DNA of 64,000 bases from Cloeon dipterum (GCF_949628265.1 NC_088790.1:28772545-28836544); one strand, 5' to 3'; numbered from the stretch's first letter, positions 1-13,370 are shown. The notes: generated by a model not told the origin, from the sequence alone. A program made the numbers and translations.

Positions 1-41
1 GAGTGTCTTGTTTGTTCTTATAAACAATGTAATATTTACAG

Positions 42-406
42 CCGGTCTTAAAGAAGGTGACTGTCCCTGTGATGAACCAAATCGACTGCGCTAACGCAAC
101 GGACTCGGCCCCCGCAACACTTACCGATATTTGCGTGGATAGCAGTGGATTCACCGACTTGTGCCCGGTTTGCGCGATTTAATTTTTTGTTTTGCAATGA
201 TCAGAAGACAACGCAATGTTTTACAGATCTTCATTAATCAAAGTCCGGAAAAAATAGAGATGTGGCTTCCAATGCTAGCTATTGGTGGCCAGGTACAAGG
301 CCTTCCTTCTAATACAGGCTGCAACGAACCTTATTGGCCAGCAAACAACATCGCTGTTTTCCGCCAGAATTTGACTAGTGAAATTCCTGTTGTGGATATC
401 GTTTAG
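42..406 (+). CDS. SPH copy A, last two exons (5' part outside window)
   Basis: Exon 5 is 42-167 and exon 6 is 227-406, ending in TAG. They encode the C-terminal part of a catalytically dead S1 serine protease homolog. Exon 5 starts PVLKKVTVPVM, as in the chymotrypsin strand before Cys168, then has ICVDSSGFTDLCP, matching Cys182 and Cys191. Exon 6 has MLAIGGQVQG, which aligns with the GIVSWG strand, then a Cys at position 220 and a C-terminal helix (NLTSEIPVVDIV). The GDSGGP loop with Ser195 is absent at the exon junction. The 59-nt intron begins with the odd donor GTTTGC. A poly(A) signal AATAAA lies at 447-452. The frame is open in what is visible. The rest of the gene lies left of the window. 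Confidence 0.72.
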
Positions 407-452
407 TGAAAAGATTTTCCCATCAGAAAATATTATTTGTCAACACAATAAA

Positions 453-879
453 TTTTCTCCACCTGGTTATCTCGGCTTTTTGAAATGACATTTTGATATT
501 CCTGAAATTATCTGAAAGGGTTATTGTACTAGGGTTTTTGGATGCAGAATAACATAAATCAAAATTTCCTATTTCTCCCAGGAATATATTTGAGACAATC
601 TTAATCGCAAAAGAGATATTAATTTTTGAAAGTTTGTTCAAATTAAATTCAAACCTAATAAAGTTCACGATTAAATTAAACAATAATACAATTTGTATTT
701 TCCATCTGATTTTGGGCAGATTTGACTTCCTACTGATCGTAGAACATTATTTTGAAGATTCCAGTTTAATATATTTTTGATTAAATTTCCCATCAAGAGT
801 GCTTGAAAATAAAAGCAGACGAGCAGCTATATTAAAGACTCTCAGTTATTTTGTTATTGATCCAAACAGATCAGAGAGA
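453..879. other. AT-rich 3' flank of SPH copy A
   Basis: This stretch repeats, in diverged form, the flank found after every SPH gene: a polymorphic AT-rich run, a segment similar to CGATCGTAGATAATTATTT, and a motif resembling GATCCAAACAGA. I see no coding potential on either strand. Confidence 0.5.
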
Positions 880-1135
880 CGCGGTCGGACGCCGCTGATG
901 GTTATGGAGGACAAGCCTCATTTCTGCCGTGCAGCTTTGAATCTCGGAAAAGGCAGCGATCTGTCTGGTCTTGTCAGTGGCGACCTGCGCCTCCGCGGAG
1001 CGGAGCCGGGCCGTCCGCCGAGCAGCAGTGCCACCAGGTTTTCTGTTTCTGCTCGCACTGGGCAAGCGGTTCACTTCCTGACTGCTGCAGTGAAAAAAGG
1101 GGAGATAGCAGAACAAAGGCCGGTGCTGAAATGAG
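880..1135 (-). pseudogene. SMG1: SMG1-like helical exon, isolated fragment
   Basis: Read on the minus strand, this gives a degraded version of the block LRSAEAQ-ATDKTRQIAA followed by SEI-SCTAEMRLV. The same block recurs between other SPH copies (6.2, 20.1, 39.5 and 44.2 kb). At 4.4-6.5 kb and 18.4-20.3 kb it lies upstream of a recognisable FATC exon. From family knowledge it fits the C-terminal helical insertion of SMG1, the PI3K-like kinase of nonsense-mediated mRNA decay. Here neither the middle exon nor the FATC exon follows, and the start of the block carries substitutions and small indels, so I call it a pseudogene fragment. Confidence 0.55.
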
Positions 1136-1382
1136 GTCGTCAAATAATTTTGAAGAGAAAAAGGGTTAAACAATAGTGGTCAAAATAAAAATTAATCAAA
1201 TCAGTTATTGATATAAAGGAGTTTTCACCGGAGGATTTAAGACATCAAAATACAATTTTTGAAGATAAACTCAATCAAGAATTATAGCGTTGGTTCTGTG
1301 CTGAAAATACTAATTCGGAGTCAGTTATGATTTAAATCAGGTTGATGACTCATTGATATTTTTGTACTTGTTAATTAAGGCC

Positions 1383-1814
1383 AATTTTTTTTGCTCTTTT
1401 TATCCCTTGTCCGAGGACCGGGAAGGGCGCGCACTGCACTGGCACGAATGCTGAATTCCGAGTGCGAATAACACCGCGAACGGATTGAATGGGCGCACCA
1501 GGCCGCACATCTCAGGGACCCAGCCCACTCAAGGGCCACTTGCCTCCGCACCGAGGACTGCATTGAAACGCTAGACATTCGTCCCGTGAAGCCAAATCAC
1601 GCATGAAAAGCTGGAAAGGTGCAAACCAGCAAGTAGCGAGTCGGCGCCGGTGCGCCTCCCAGCCCGTTGAGCAATTTGAGCAATTCGAGTCACTAAACTA
1701 ACCACTTTTTTGCCATCTCTGACATTGAATAGCCAGTATTAGATCTCCCAACTGCTCAAATACCTCACATTGCTTTGACACTCCTCAGAATGCCTTTTAA
1801 CAATGCGAGCCAAC
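1383..1814 (-). mobile_element. SINE-like poly(A)-ended retroposon, copy 1
   Basis: A unit of about 0.43 kb that ends in a poly(T) run on the plus strand, so it reads as a minus-strand element with a 3' A-tail. Its 5' end is near GTTGGCTCGCATTGTTAAGG. Near-identical copies lie at 14405-14813, 25992-26417 and 38838-39226, in different contexts. Here it sits in the SPH copy B upstream region, between sequences that are contiguous in other copies (GTTAATTTGA and CGGAGCGGCACG). A short minus-strand ORF (1375-1578) recurs in two other copies but looks incidental. tRNA-type A and B boxes are not clear. Confidence 0.6.
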
Positions 1815-2084
1815 GGAGGGACACGTATTTTTTCCATTTTATTTATCATTTTGTATAATCTGTTTTGAAATTCTGAAAACAAAGGTTTTTCGTTCTTTCA
1901 CATTTCAGCTTTTCTGCAAAGGAAGCAATAAAGTGATAAGAAATAAATTATTTACCTTAAAATTTTAATGTAAATGCAACGGAAGTGAAAAAGCAGAAGA
2001 TAAAAAAAACAATTGTTTATTCACAAGTTCGTGGCTTTTTAGATTGTAAAAGATACCATATTCCCCCTTGAGATAGCGTTTTTG

Positions 2085-2091
2085 TATAAAA
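2085..2091 (+). promoter_or_regulatory. TATA box of SPH copy B
   Basis: TATAAAA, 40 nt upstream of the ATG at 2131, inside the conserved GCGTTTTTGTATAAAA context. Homologous boxes precede every copy whose 5' end is visible. An AGATAA motif lies about 90 nt upstream of it. Confidence 0.7.
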
Positions 2092-2130
2092 CCAGGTGGA
2101 AATGCGACTGTGGTTAAGGAAGCCCTCAAA

Positions 2131-3789
2131 ATGCTGATGTCCAACATGGTTATTGTCTTCGGCTTCTTGCTCTGCTGCCCATTTTTCTTAAGTATGATTT
2201 TTCGCATTTCGTTTCTTTTGTAAACTGGCTAAATATTAATTCAAGGGAACAAATTAATAATGTGTATAATGTTAAACTCGTGAAGTTTTTTAATCTCATT
2301 TTATTAGTTAATGGGTAGACTTTACTACGGACACTTTTCTAATTAAAATATCGTTTCCGATTTTGCAGTGCTTGTAGAGCAGGGCCAAGCAGTGGTGATT
2401 ACTGACGCAATGCCGTCCGAGTACCCATACGTGGTAAGGAATTTTTGTATCTCAGAGTTTTGGGATTGGCCGAAACGAGATAAAAAAAAATAGGATGAAC
2501 TGGTTAAACATTGAATTTGCTTTTGTCAGAAACGTAAATTGCAAAACCGGAGAAATTGTATATCTTTCCCAATCTTGAATGATTTAATATAAAATTATTA
2601 TTATAAAAAATTTTCATTTCTCTTTGAAAAATATGATCTTCTTCTGCTTTCGTTTACCTATCACACTTATTATTTTTCTCTTTTATGCTGCTTTCCTATT
2701 TAGTGAATTAACAAATTAAATTTAAACGTTACGTCTGTGTGGCCTGGGAAGCTTGCAACACGAACATTTCGCTATTCGTTCGTGTTGCAAAACATTAAAC
2801 ATTATGCTGATTTCCAAAAAAGACTTGCTCATCCCAATTGGACTTTTGACTTTTCAACGCAGCTGCCGCAATCACGAAAAGTCTATCGCATCAATTGTTG
2901 CACACATATAAATATGTAACTGATTTTACCTCTCTTATTTTAAAACGCAGGTTAGGTTTTACCTCTTAATTCCTATCGCACATACCGAGATCACTACTCC
3001 TGGACTGGTGGTCAGTAGTAAATTCGTGCTAACCTTCGTATCGACCGCTGTGTTTGGGTATGAGAGTTCCTTAAATTCAATATATTTTATGATTTGCGGT
3101 TGATTGCAATCATGATTATTCATCAACAGTGTGGGAATAACTTTACACTTTAACTTCACAGATTTTCAAATTTCACAATGACTGACCAGTTTGGCGTGGT
3201 TCGAACCCCAGTCAAAAACGGAACAATCCTCAAAGGCGCGGCTACATATTTCAAAGTATGTAGGAAATTTGGTGGAGCAAAGTATTCGCTCCGTGAAAGT
3301 GACTTCAACAACCTGACGACCGCCGTCCCTGACGCTCAGCTGATTTTTTTCAATAAAACATCGGTATGAATTTGTCAGAGTGTTCGATTTGTTCTTATAA
3401 ACGTTCGTAAATTTTTTTAAGCCGGTCCTGAGAAAGATGACTATCCCTGTGATGAACAAAACCGCCTGCGCTACTGCTAAGGGAGTGAACCCCTCAACAA
3501 ATTCCTATATTTGCATGGATACCAGTGGCTTTACTGACTTGTGTTCGGTTTGTGCGATTTAATATAATTTTTGCAATGATAACACGTATTTTTACAGATC
3601 TTCATTTTCAACGGTACCATAACAATGGATTATATAACTGGTTGGAGTCCATTGCTAGCGATTGGTGGCCAGGTACAAGGCCTTCCTTCTGATAAAGGCT
3701 GCAACGATACTACTTATTGGTCATCTGGAAACCTCGCTGTTCTCCGCCAGAATTTGACTGCCGAACTTCCTGTTGTGGATATCGTTTAG
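2131..3789 (+). CDS. Serine protease homolog (SPH) copy B, intact
   Basis: Six exons: 2131-2191, 2369-2433, 2951-3057, 3162-3363, 3422-3547 and 3598-3789, giving 250 residues. Intron phases are 1, 0, 2, 0, 0 and all splice sites are GT-AG. Exon 1 is a hydrophobic signal peptide. Exon 2 opens MLVEQGQAV and ends EYPYV, as in S1 proteases (IVGG to FPY), with no activation Arg/Lys before it. Exon 3 has TPGLVVSSKFVLTF, matching the CGGSLIS-VLTAAHC strand but lacking the catalytic His and both Cys. Exons 5 and 6 keep the Cys168/182 and Cys191/220 pairs but lack GDSGGP. Sequons NFT, NLT and NKT suggest heavy glycosylation. It is a secreted pseudoenzyme; function unknown. Poly(A) signal at 3830-3835. 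The first 'ATG CTG ATG' gives this copy two more signal residues than its paralogs. Confidence 0.8.
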
Positions 3790-3835
3790 TCAAGGTTTTC
3801 CGATCAGAAAATATTATTTGTCAACACACAATAAA

Positions 3836-4370
3836 TAATTTTCTCCGCCTGGTAATCTCAGCTTTTAAATCATTCCATGAATTTATCTACCCTTCATTTC
3901 TATATTCTATTTTTATATTAAAATCTGCACGATTTGTTGCTGAGATATCTCTTTGATATTCCTTTAATTATCTGAAAGGGTTATCGTACTAGGTTTTTGG
4001 ATGCAGAACAGCAAAATTCAAAATTTCCTATTCCTACCATGTGAATATATCTTCGCGATTTTAATTTGGTCTAAATAAGAGGCTGCTGAATCGTAATTTA
4101 CCATTAATTTTAAAATTAATAAAACATATTTTCGCAGATTCAACTTCCTACCGATCGTAGATTTTTATTTACATATATTTCTTTGCAGTTGGAATAATTG
4201 TTATTTACACATCACAGGATTTACGGGGTGGTTTTGGATTGTAATTAATTTTAGCAGAATGAAATTTGCGTTCTTTGAATTGAGTTGTATGCTTTTTTCA
4301 ATCCCCAACTCAAATCTGAAGTCGATTTAGTTTATCTGCACGAGTCCTTCACCAAGAAGAGAGAAGATTC
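3836..4370. other. AT-rich 3' flank of SPH copy B
   Basis: Diverged copy of the shared SPH 3' spacer, including a run similar to ATTTGCGTTCTTTGAATTGA. No gene seen. Confidence 0.5.
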
Positions 4371-4475
4371 AACACTGTTTGCGGACAGCGGTGGCCGTCG
4401 AGACCTCTCGATGCCTGCCTTTTGTGTCTGGGAGTGCTCAAATGCGAGCGGGTGACGCCCGAGCCCCAAAAGCTC
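4371..4475 (-). repeat. GC-rich module next to SMG1 FATC exon (partial)
   Basis: Part of a GC-rich repeat seen throughout the SPH spacers (for example 13371-13690 and 18061-18374). It contains GACCTCTCGATGCCTGCC on the plus strand. Here and at 18.1-18.4 kb it directly abuts the stop codon of the SMG1-like FATC exon on the minus strand, so it may derive from the 3'UTR of that gene. Confidence 0.5.
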
Positions 4476-6480
<2,005 letters not shown>

Positions 6481-6850
6481 ATAATTTTGAGAAGAGAAAC
6501 AGTGGTCAAAATTAAAATGGAATTATAAACAAATCAGTTATTTGCATCACTGGAGAAAGACGTCGGAATTATTACGATTTTTTTAAAAATGAATCAGGAA
6601 ATCTAGCGTTGGTTCTGTGCTGACCATATCAGCGGAAACATACTAATTCGCAGTCAGTTATTAATTGACTCATCGATTTATTTTGGACCTGTTAATTTGA
6701 ACCGCTCACGGAGCGGCACGTATTTTTTTTCATCTTAATTATCTTTTCAACAAGCTTTTTTGATATTCTGATAAAGGTATGTCTTTCTTTCACATTTTCT
6801 GCAAAGGAAAAAGTGATAAAAAATAAGAAACCATTAAATGGAATTTATCA
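6481..6850. other. Upstream region of SPH copy C
   Basis: AT-rich sequence shared with the upstream regions of the other copies, including GCCGCTCACGGAGCGGCACG-like and GTTCTGTGCTGACC-like segments. No gene seen. Confidence 0.5.
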
Positions 6851-6866
6851 GAAGCGGAAAAGCAGA

Positions 6867-6963
6867 AGATAAAAAGCAATTGCTTCTCGACTGTTCGAAA
6901 CTTGCAGATTGTAAAAGATACTACGTATAATATTCCCCCTTTGAGACTGCGTTTTGTATAAAA
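6867..6963 (+). promoter_or_regulatory. Core promoter of SPH copy C (AGATAA and TATA)
   Basis: AGATAA (GATA-factor consensus WGATAR) at 6867-6872 follows the conserved AGAAGCGGAAAAGCAGA. TATAAAA is at 6957-6963, 40 nt before the ATG. Confidence 0.6.
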
Positions 6964-7002
6964 GCAGGTGGAAATGCCATCGTGGTTAAAGAGGCCTTCA
7001 AG

Positions 7003-8659
7003 ATGCTGTCCAAAATAGTTGTCGTCGGCGTTGTGCTATGCTGCTCATTTTTCTTAAGTATGATTTCTTGCAATTTGTTTCTATTATTCTAAGCTGGGTA
7101 ATTGTTTTTTAAGAAATGTATCAACCTTCTCTGTAGAGGTTATCAATATCTTTTTTTATTATTTTATTCATATTAGACTTCATAAAATAACCTAATTCTT
7201 TCCGATTGCAGTGGTTGTTGTGCAGGGTCAAGCAGTGGTTACAGACGCAGATCCGTCCGAGTATCCATACTTGGTAAGTAACATTTTTTCGGGATCGGCC
7301 AGTACGAGATAAAATGGAACTAAACAGGGTGGCTGGGAAGCAACCTAACGCTTCATTTGGATTGATACGCGAAGGGCAACAAATTTTTTTTTTTCATTTT
7401 GTTCATAATGTATTTTGACAATTTTGCATAAACATTTGATTTAGAATTAAAGCAAACTCGTCAATTCAAGCAATCTTTTCAACAGCCATAACTCTTTGAA
7501 AAATATGTTTCTCTTCTATATACATATTGCTCGACCGTTTAACCCATTGAAACTTGTTTTCTCTCTTTATTGCTTTCTTATCTAATGAATTCCAAATTTA
7601 AATGTCGCCTGTGTGGCCTGAGAAGTTTGCAAAACGATTATTAATTTGCTTTTCGTTCGTTTTTTCAAAACCTTAAACTAAAAAAATGCTTCGCTGTGCT
7701 GATGTCCAAAAAAGCTATGCTCGTATGCTAATTGGCATCTCAAATTTTGAACGCCGATTATGTGAAAGTTTAATCATGGCCGGCATATTGCATCAATTAA
7801 TTGTTTTACATATAATGCAAATTGTTTTTTACCGTTAAAAACGCAGGTTCGGATTCACGTTTTTTACCCTGGCGTCCCTCTTGATATAACCCTTCCTGGA
7901 ATGGTGGTCAGCAGTAAATTCGTGCTAACCACTATTCCGACAAGCTTTTTAAGGTACGTGAGTTTCTTATTGCACCTTGATAACAAAATGATTCAACTGT
8001 GTGGAAATTACTTGACATTTTAACTTCTCAGCTCCTATAATTTCACAATGACTGACCAGTTTGGCGAGGTTCGACCCCATGTCAAAATCGGACCAATCTT
8101 AGACGGCCGGTTTACATATTCCAAAGTATGTAACAAATTTCGTGGAGCAAAGTATCCGCTCCGTGAAAGCGACTTTAAAAATGTGACGGACGCCATCCCT
8201 GACGCGCAGCTCCTTTCTTTCAATATCACATCGGTATGAATTTTTCTGAGTTTCCGATTTTTTGTACTTATACACCTTTGTAAAGCCGGTCCTGAGAAAG
8301 GTGACTGTCCCTGTGATGAGCAACACCGACTGCGCTACCGCTACGGCCTCAGACGCCGCAAACATTACCAATATGTGCGTGGATGTCAGTGGTTTTACGG
8401 ACTTGTGCCAGGTTTGCGCGATTAAAATATGTATTTTTTTGCAATGATCAAAAGCAATGTTTTACAGGTCTTCTCTTATAAAAGTATAGCATATGAATCT
8501 GCTTGGGGTCCAATGCTAGCGATTGGTGGCCAGGTACAAGGCTTACCTTCTTCTAATAGCGGTGAAGACTCATGCAACGGATCTTATTGGCAATTTGCAA
8601 ACCTCGCAGTTTACCGCCAGAATTTGACTACTGAAATTCCTGAAGTGGATATCTTTTAG
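7003..8659 (+). CDS. Serine protease homolog copy C, intact
   Basis: Exons 7003-7057, 7212-7273, 7847-7953, 8032-8233, 8286-8411 and 8468-8659 give 247 residues. The signal peptide starts MLSKIVVVGVVLCC. Exon 2 is one codon shorter than in B (MVVVQGQAVVTDADP). Exon 4 differs from most copies by VRPHVKIGPILDGRF and NVTDAIPDAQLLSF, a variant shared only with copy E, with which it is nearly identical from exon 3 to exon 6. Exon 5 ends GFTDLCQ. Exon 6 has an insertion in the loop before Cys220 (SSNSGEDSCNGSYW). Asp at the position aligned with residue 189 is kept, although Ser195 and His57 are not present. Poly(A) signal at 8700-8705. Confidence 0.8.
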
Positions 8660-8705
8660 TAAGAGATTTTTCCGATCGGAAAATATTATTTGTCAACACA
8701 ATAAA

Positions 8706-9330
8706 TTTTCTCTGCCTTGTAATCATCGCTTTTTAGTCATGACACATTTAATACCTTTCCCTTTTTCTGAAAATCAATTAATATTAAAATCTCTAGGCTT
8801 TGTGGCCGAGATATCTTTGATATTTATGAAATTATCCGAAAGGGTTATCTATCGTACTATAGGGTTTCTGGAGGTAGAAAAACTGAAATCAATATTTCCT
8901 TTTTCTCGCAGGAACATGTTTGTGATTTTTGTTTGCCATTTCAATATTTTGTCTAAATGAGAGGCTGCTGAATCGTTCTTCGTTATTTTAAAATTATTAA
9001 AAAACAATATTTAAAAGGCAATATGCGTTTTCAAACACTCTACCACCGATCGTAGATAATTAATTGTATATTTCTTGGAAGTTGGAATTAGTTATCTACC
9101 CCTTAAAAGTTATACAGGGGTGGTTTGGGCCGTGAATAATTTTAGCAGAATTAAATTTGCGTTCTTTGTATTGAATTGTATGCTTTTCCCAAACATATAT
9201 AGCCTCAAATCTGAAGACACATATTTTAGTTTATCTTGAGTCCTGCACCAATAAACAGAACATAAAATCGCTTTTGAGAATGAAGATTGAAATTTATTTT
9301 GGAATAAATTTCCCATCATGTGTGCGTGAT
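8706..9330. other. 3' flank of SPH copy C
   Basis: AT-rich, alignable over most of its length with 17324-17950 (after copy E). No gene seen. Confidence 0.5.
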
Positions 9331-9660
9331 GGGAAAACGATGGTACGCGGTGAAAGATGAGATAAAAGCGGCCCGCAGAAAATGGGCAAAATGTTGCGAG
9401 ATTGAGGGGAAAATGTAATTAAAAGTGGGTTTCTCCTCGTAGGACGCGTGAAATTCGCTCCAGGGCTGCAAGGAGAGGGTGTGCACCCCCCAATGAGTGA
9501 GCGGGGGTGCTCTCGAGCGAGCGGCCGGTGCTGTTTGCAAACAGCGGTGTCCCTCGAGACCTCTCTCGATGCCTGCCTTTTGTGTCTGGAGTGTTGAATC
9601 AAGCCTTCAATTGCGATCGGGAAGACGCCCGAGCCTAAAAAACTCTCGAGCGAAGTGGCC
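9331..9660 (-). repeat. GC-rich spacer module
   Basis: Copy of the module found at 13371, 18061, 27841, 31736, 35186 and 38036. Landmarks on the plus strand are AAAGATGAGATAAAAGCGGC, GGACGCGTGAAATTCGCTCC and CTCTCGAGCGAGCGGCCGG. Several frames stay open over 60-130 codons because stop codons are rare in GC-rich DNA. The predicted peptides are low-complexity and frameshift between copies, so I do not call a gene. Confidence 0.55.
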
Positions 9661-10150
9661 GCGGTGTTACTTTTATGCATTCAGAGTCGGCTATGATATA
9701 TATATAAAACATAGGTTGACTAGGTTACTCGTTACATAGTAGAAAAGTGGCCGGTGCTGAAATGAGGTCGTCATAAAAAAGAATCAAATATATAGTGTTC
9801 AAAATAAAAAAAATTGAATTCTAATCAAATCAGTTTTTGACATGGAGCAGTCTTCACTGAAGGATAAGACATCAAAATAGTTTTTTTTAAGATGAGTCAG
9901 GAATTCTAGCGTAGGTTCTGTGTCAGCGGAAACATACTTTTTCGGAGTCAGTTTGTCGTGTAAATTAATACATTTGTATCTGTTAATTTAAGCCACTCAC
10001 GGAGCGGCGCGCATTTTTCCATTTTGATTATCATTTTCTTTACAAGTTGTTTTAATATTCTGAAAAAGGTTTGCTTTTTCTGTCCCCATTTCAGTTTTTA
10101 ATTATACAGTGATAAAAAAACACAAGTACCTTTAAATTCAGATGTAAACA
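9661..10150. other. Upstream region of SPH copy D
   Basis: AT-rich. It carries the GTTAATTTAAGCCACTCACG segment shared upstream of most copies. No gene seen. Confidence 0.45.
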
Positions 10151-10260
10151 TATCAGAAGCGGAAAAGCAGAAGATAAAAAAGCAAGTTCTTCACGACTGT
10201 TCGTGACTTTTGCAGATTGTAAAAGATATTGAAATGTTTTCCCCTTGAGACTGCGTTTTG

Positions 10261-10267
10261 TATAAAA
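10261..10267 (+). promoter_or_regulatory. TATA box of SPH copy D
   Basis: TATAAAA, 40 nt before the ATG at 10307. An AGATAA lies near 10170, in the conserved AGCAGAAGATAAAAAAGC context. Confidence 0.65.
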
Positions 10268-10306
10268 GCAGGTGGAATTGCTGATGTGGTTAAAGAGGCT
10301 CTCAAA

Positions 10307-12899
10307 ATGCTGTCCAACATGGTCATCTTCGGTTTCCTGCTTTGCTGCCCATTTTTCTTAAGTATGATTTTTCGCAATTTCAATTCTTTTCAAAACTGCG
10401 GGTGGTTGTTTTAGCATGGGAAAATTAAATAATAATTATTCATGCTCGTTGAGTTTTAAAATCTCATTTTTATTCGTTTAAAGCAAGACTTCATCAAATC
10501 AGAACACCGGCCACTTGTCTAACTTAAATATTATTTCCGATTGCAGTGTTTATCGAGCATGGTCAAGCAGTAGTGGTCACGGACGCAGATCCGTCCGAGT
10601 ACCCATACGTGGTAAGAACATTTTTTAATATCAGTTTTCGGGTTTGACCGTAACGTGATAAAATAGCAAAAAAAAGAGAGACACTGCTTAGCAATTTAAA
10701 GTTTGAATTGGATTGATACGCGCAAGACATCAAATAAAATGGACTAAAATTTGCAGTTGATCAAATTGTTAGTTTAAATAACGATCACAACGATTTGCAA
10801 TTATTAAATTATAATACCTAGAGGGTAATAGCTATGTTAAAATTCATAATTGGCCAAATTTGTAAAAAATAAATAAACCTTTTCTTTTAAAGAGGATTGA
10901 TACTGCAAAATCCTGGAAAATGCTTGTTGCCAATGCAACTCTTCCCTTAGGATTCAGTTGAAGCCTAAATTGACCTAAGAAGCACTGTAGTTTTTTGAGA
11001 AAATTGGCTGGAAAGTTACCGTGCTTTTCGAATGGTAATGGCTGTCTCCTTACTTGAAATCCGATTTAATTTCAAAACCAAGAGTTTCCCCAATAAGTGG
11101 AATACACCGTTGAATAGATCTCGACGAGAGGAATCGGAATATGCCAAGAAAATATGTTCAAGCACTCTAAATTTTGGAGAAAATTTGCAAAATTTGAATT
11201 TTTTTTTGCTATTCGAATTTTTTCTGTAGGAAGGTCCTTTTTTACTATTGCAAATTGTTGAACAAATTGTTTATCGGTCAATTGTTTAAGGCATTCAACA
11301 ATTTAAATAATTTTCAATTGTTGCCCAGTATCATTCTACTTTAATTGTCAATATTGTTTGCGCTTGATTTTCGATTCGAATTATGTATGAACCCTTCTTG
11401 ACGAATGAGCTAAACTTTTGTTAATTTGCATGCAAACTTTGAATTTGGATTTGCCAGAAAATCGTAATGAGTAAAACCGGAGAAATTTTAGCTCTTTCCC
11501 AATCTTCAAAGAATATTTAAAAGGTTAAGATAAATGTTTATTTATCAGTACTTTAATTGTTGCGTTGCACAGACATCGTGTAACTAAATAGACATCGTGT
11601 AACGACAACCTGCCTTATTTATTTATTCAATATTTTCATTTTATACCTACATTATGCAACGTCAACTCATTTTTCGTTTCGCGCCATCATGCAATTTTTT
11701 CTGCGTTTGTAATAATTCTTTTCCATTTTCGTTCATGCATTTTAACAATCGTCCTGCTGCCGGTAAAATTGCGCATAGCTCAACAACCAAACTCAATTTA
11801 CCTTTGATACTTTATTATTGGTTTCTTATTTAATGAATTACGAATTAAATTTAAACGTTTCGTCTGTGTGACTTGGGAAGCTTGCAAAACGAATATTTTG
11901 CTATTCGTTCGTGTTGAAAAACCGTAAACTGAGTCGCCTTAAAATATACACTTGTCTTGCTGATTTCCAAAATAAAAAAAGGATTGCTCATCCCAATTGA
12001 CTACTGAAATTTTGAACACGGCGGCCACGATTGTGGAATTTCAATCATGGCCGGCATATATAGCGCATCAATTTTTATGTAATTTTTTCCTCATATATGT
12101 TAAAGGTCAGGATTTTTCTTTTTGCCAACGGCGTCTCTAAATTTATCACCACTCCAGCAGTGGCGGTCAGTGGTAAATACGTGCTAATCTTTTTAACGCC
12201 ATTCGCCTTTAAGTAAGAGTTCCTTAAATTCAACAAATTCTGCGTTGGAAATTAATGATCACGTTTTAACTTCACATAATTTTTAATTTCAAAATGGATG
12301 ACCAGTTTGGCGTGGTTCGAACCCCTGTCAAAAACGGAACAGTCCTCGGTAGCCAGTTTACATATTTCAAAGTATGTAACAAATTTCGTGGAGCAAAGTA
12401 TCCGCTCCGCGAAAGTGACTTCAACAACCTGACGACCGCCGTCCCTGACGCTCAGCTAATTTTTTTCGATAAAACATCGGTATGAATTTTTCAGAGTGTC
12501 TGGTTTGTTCTTATAAACAATGTAATATTTACAGTCGGTCTTAAAGAAGGTGACTGCCCCTGTGATGAACAAAACCGCCTGCGCTGCCGCTACAAACCCG
12601 GACGCCGCGAAAATTGCAGGACTTTGCGTGGATAGCAGTGGCCTTACTGACTTGTGCCCGGTTCGCGCTATTAAAATAAAATATATATTATTTTTGCAAT
12701 GATCAATGTTTTACAGGTCCTCTTTTATGATACTGAGGAATTGGCATTTACTTGGATTCCAATGGTAGCGATTGGTAGCCAGTTACAAGGGATTTATTTA
12801 AGTGATTCCGGCTGTAAAACAGCTCTTTGGGAATTTTTTGACATCGCTCCTTTCCGCCAGAATTTGACTAGTGAAATTCCTGAAGTGGAAATCTTCTAG
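10307..12899 (+). pseudogene. Serine protease homolog copy D, splice acceptor lost
   Basis: Exons by homology: 10307-10361, 10547-10611, 12106-12212, 12278-12479, 12535-12660 and 12717-12899. All frames are open and would give 245 residues. However, the acceptor of exon 4, AG in every other copy, reads AT at 12276-12277 (context TTCACATAATTTT). The next AG downstream is inside the exon at CCAG (near 12301-12304) and would remove the first conserved residues and shift the frame. Exon 3 has lost the conserved PGMVVS (PAVAVSGKYVLIF). Exon 6 has SQLQG for GQVQG. Intron 2 is long (about 1.5 kb) because of inserted repeat sequence. It may be a recent pseudogene or use a cryptic acceptor. Poly(A) signal at 12939-12944. 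Confidence 0.65.
10975..11215. repeat. Diverged interspersed repeat in intron 2 of copy D
   Basis: Shares ordered landmarks with 23635-23860: AGCACTGTA, a TTTTGAGAAAATTGGC-like run, GATAGATCTCGATGAGAGGA (GAATAGATCTCGACGAGAGGA here) and a second GGAGAAAATTTGCAAAA. The two differ at many sites, so this is an old repeat family. No coding capacity seen. Confidence 0.55.
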
Positions 12900-12944
12900 T
12901 ACAAGATTTTCCGATCAGAAAATATTATTTGTCAACACAATAAA

Positions 12945-13370
12945 TTTTCTTCGCCTGGAAATCTCGGCTTTTTGTCACGACATGAATTACCTTTCCTTAA
13001 TTTCCATAAATATAAATTAATATTGCAATCTCCATACGCTTTGTAGCCGGGATCTCTTTTTGATATTCCTGAAATCATTGCCGCACTATATAATAGGGCT
13101 TTTGGATACACAAATTTGCTTCTGCAAAGATTTTGGAAATTCTTCGTAATTTCAAATGGTTTTAGTCTAATGAGGCTGCTGAATCATTCTTCACTATTTT
13201 ACAATTATTGAAACAATAAATTGTTTAATGCCAATATATGCGTTTTCAAACTGCTAAATTCAAGCCTAATTAAGTTTGACAATACATTTAGTATTTTTAA
13301 TCTGATTTCCTTTTTGATTAATTGTTTATTACTCTCCAATGTCATTTGCACATGTACAAAGTGATCAGGT
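12945..13370. other. 3' flank of SPH copy D
   Basis: AT-rich shared spacer, shortened relative to the one after C. No gene seen. Confidence 0.45.

Noticed and set aside
871..1173. Plus-strand ORFs overlapping SMG1-like exons (799-1134, 6129-6515, 20009-20257, 39403-39750, 44012-44328).
   Set aside because: Shadows of the minus-strand SMG1-derived exons.
1375..1578. A 60-80-codon ORF (MSSVSMQSSVRRQVALEW) shared by three or four SINE-like copies as a gene.
   Set aside because: It lies wholly in the retroposon, its ends differ between copies and it has frameshifts.
9294..9680. Overlapping ORFs of 60-130 codons in the GC-rich spacer modules (also at 13.4, 18.2, 27.9 and 38.1 kb).
   Set aside because: Frames shift between module copies and the peptides are low-complexity; open length follows from GC content.
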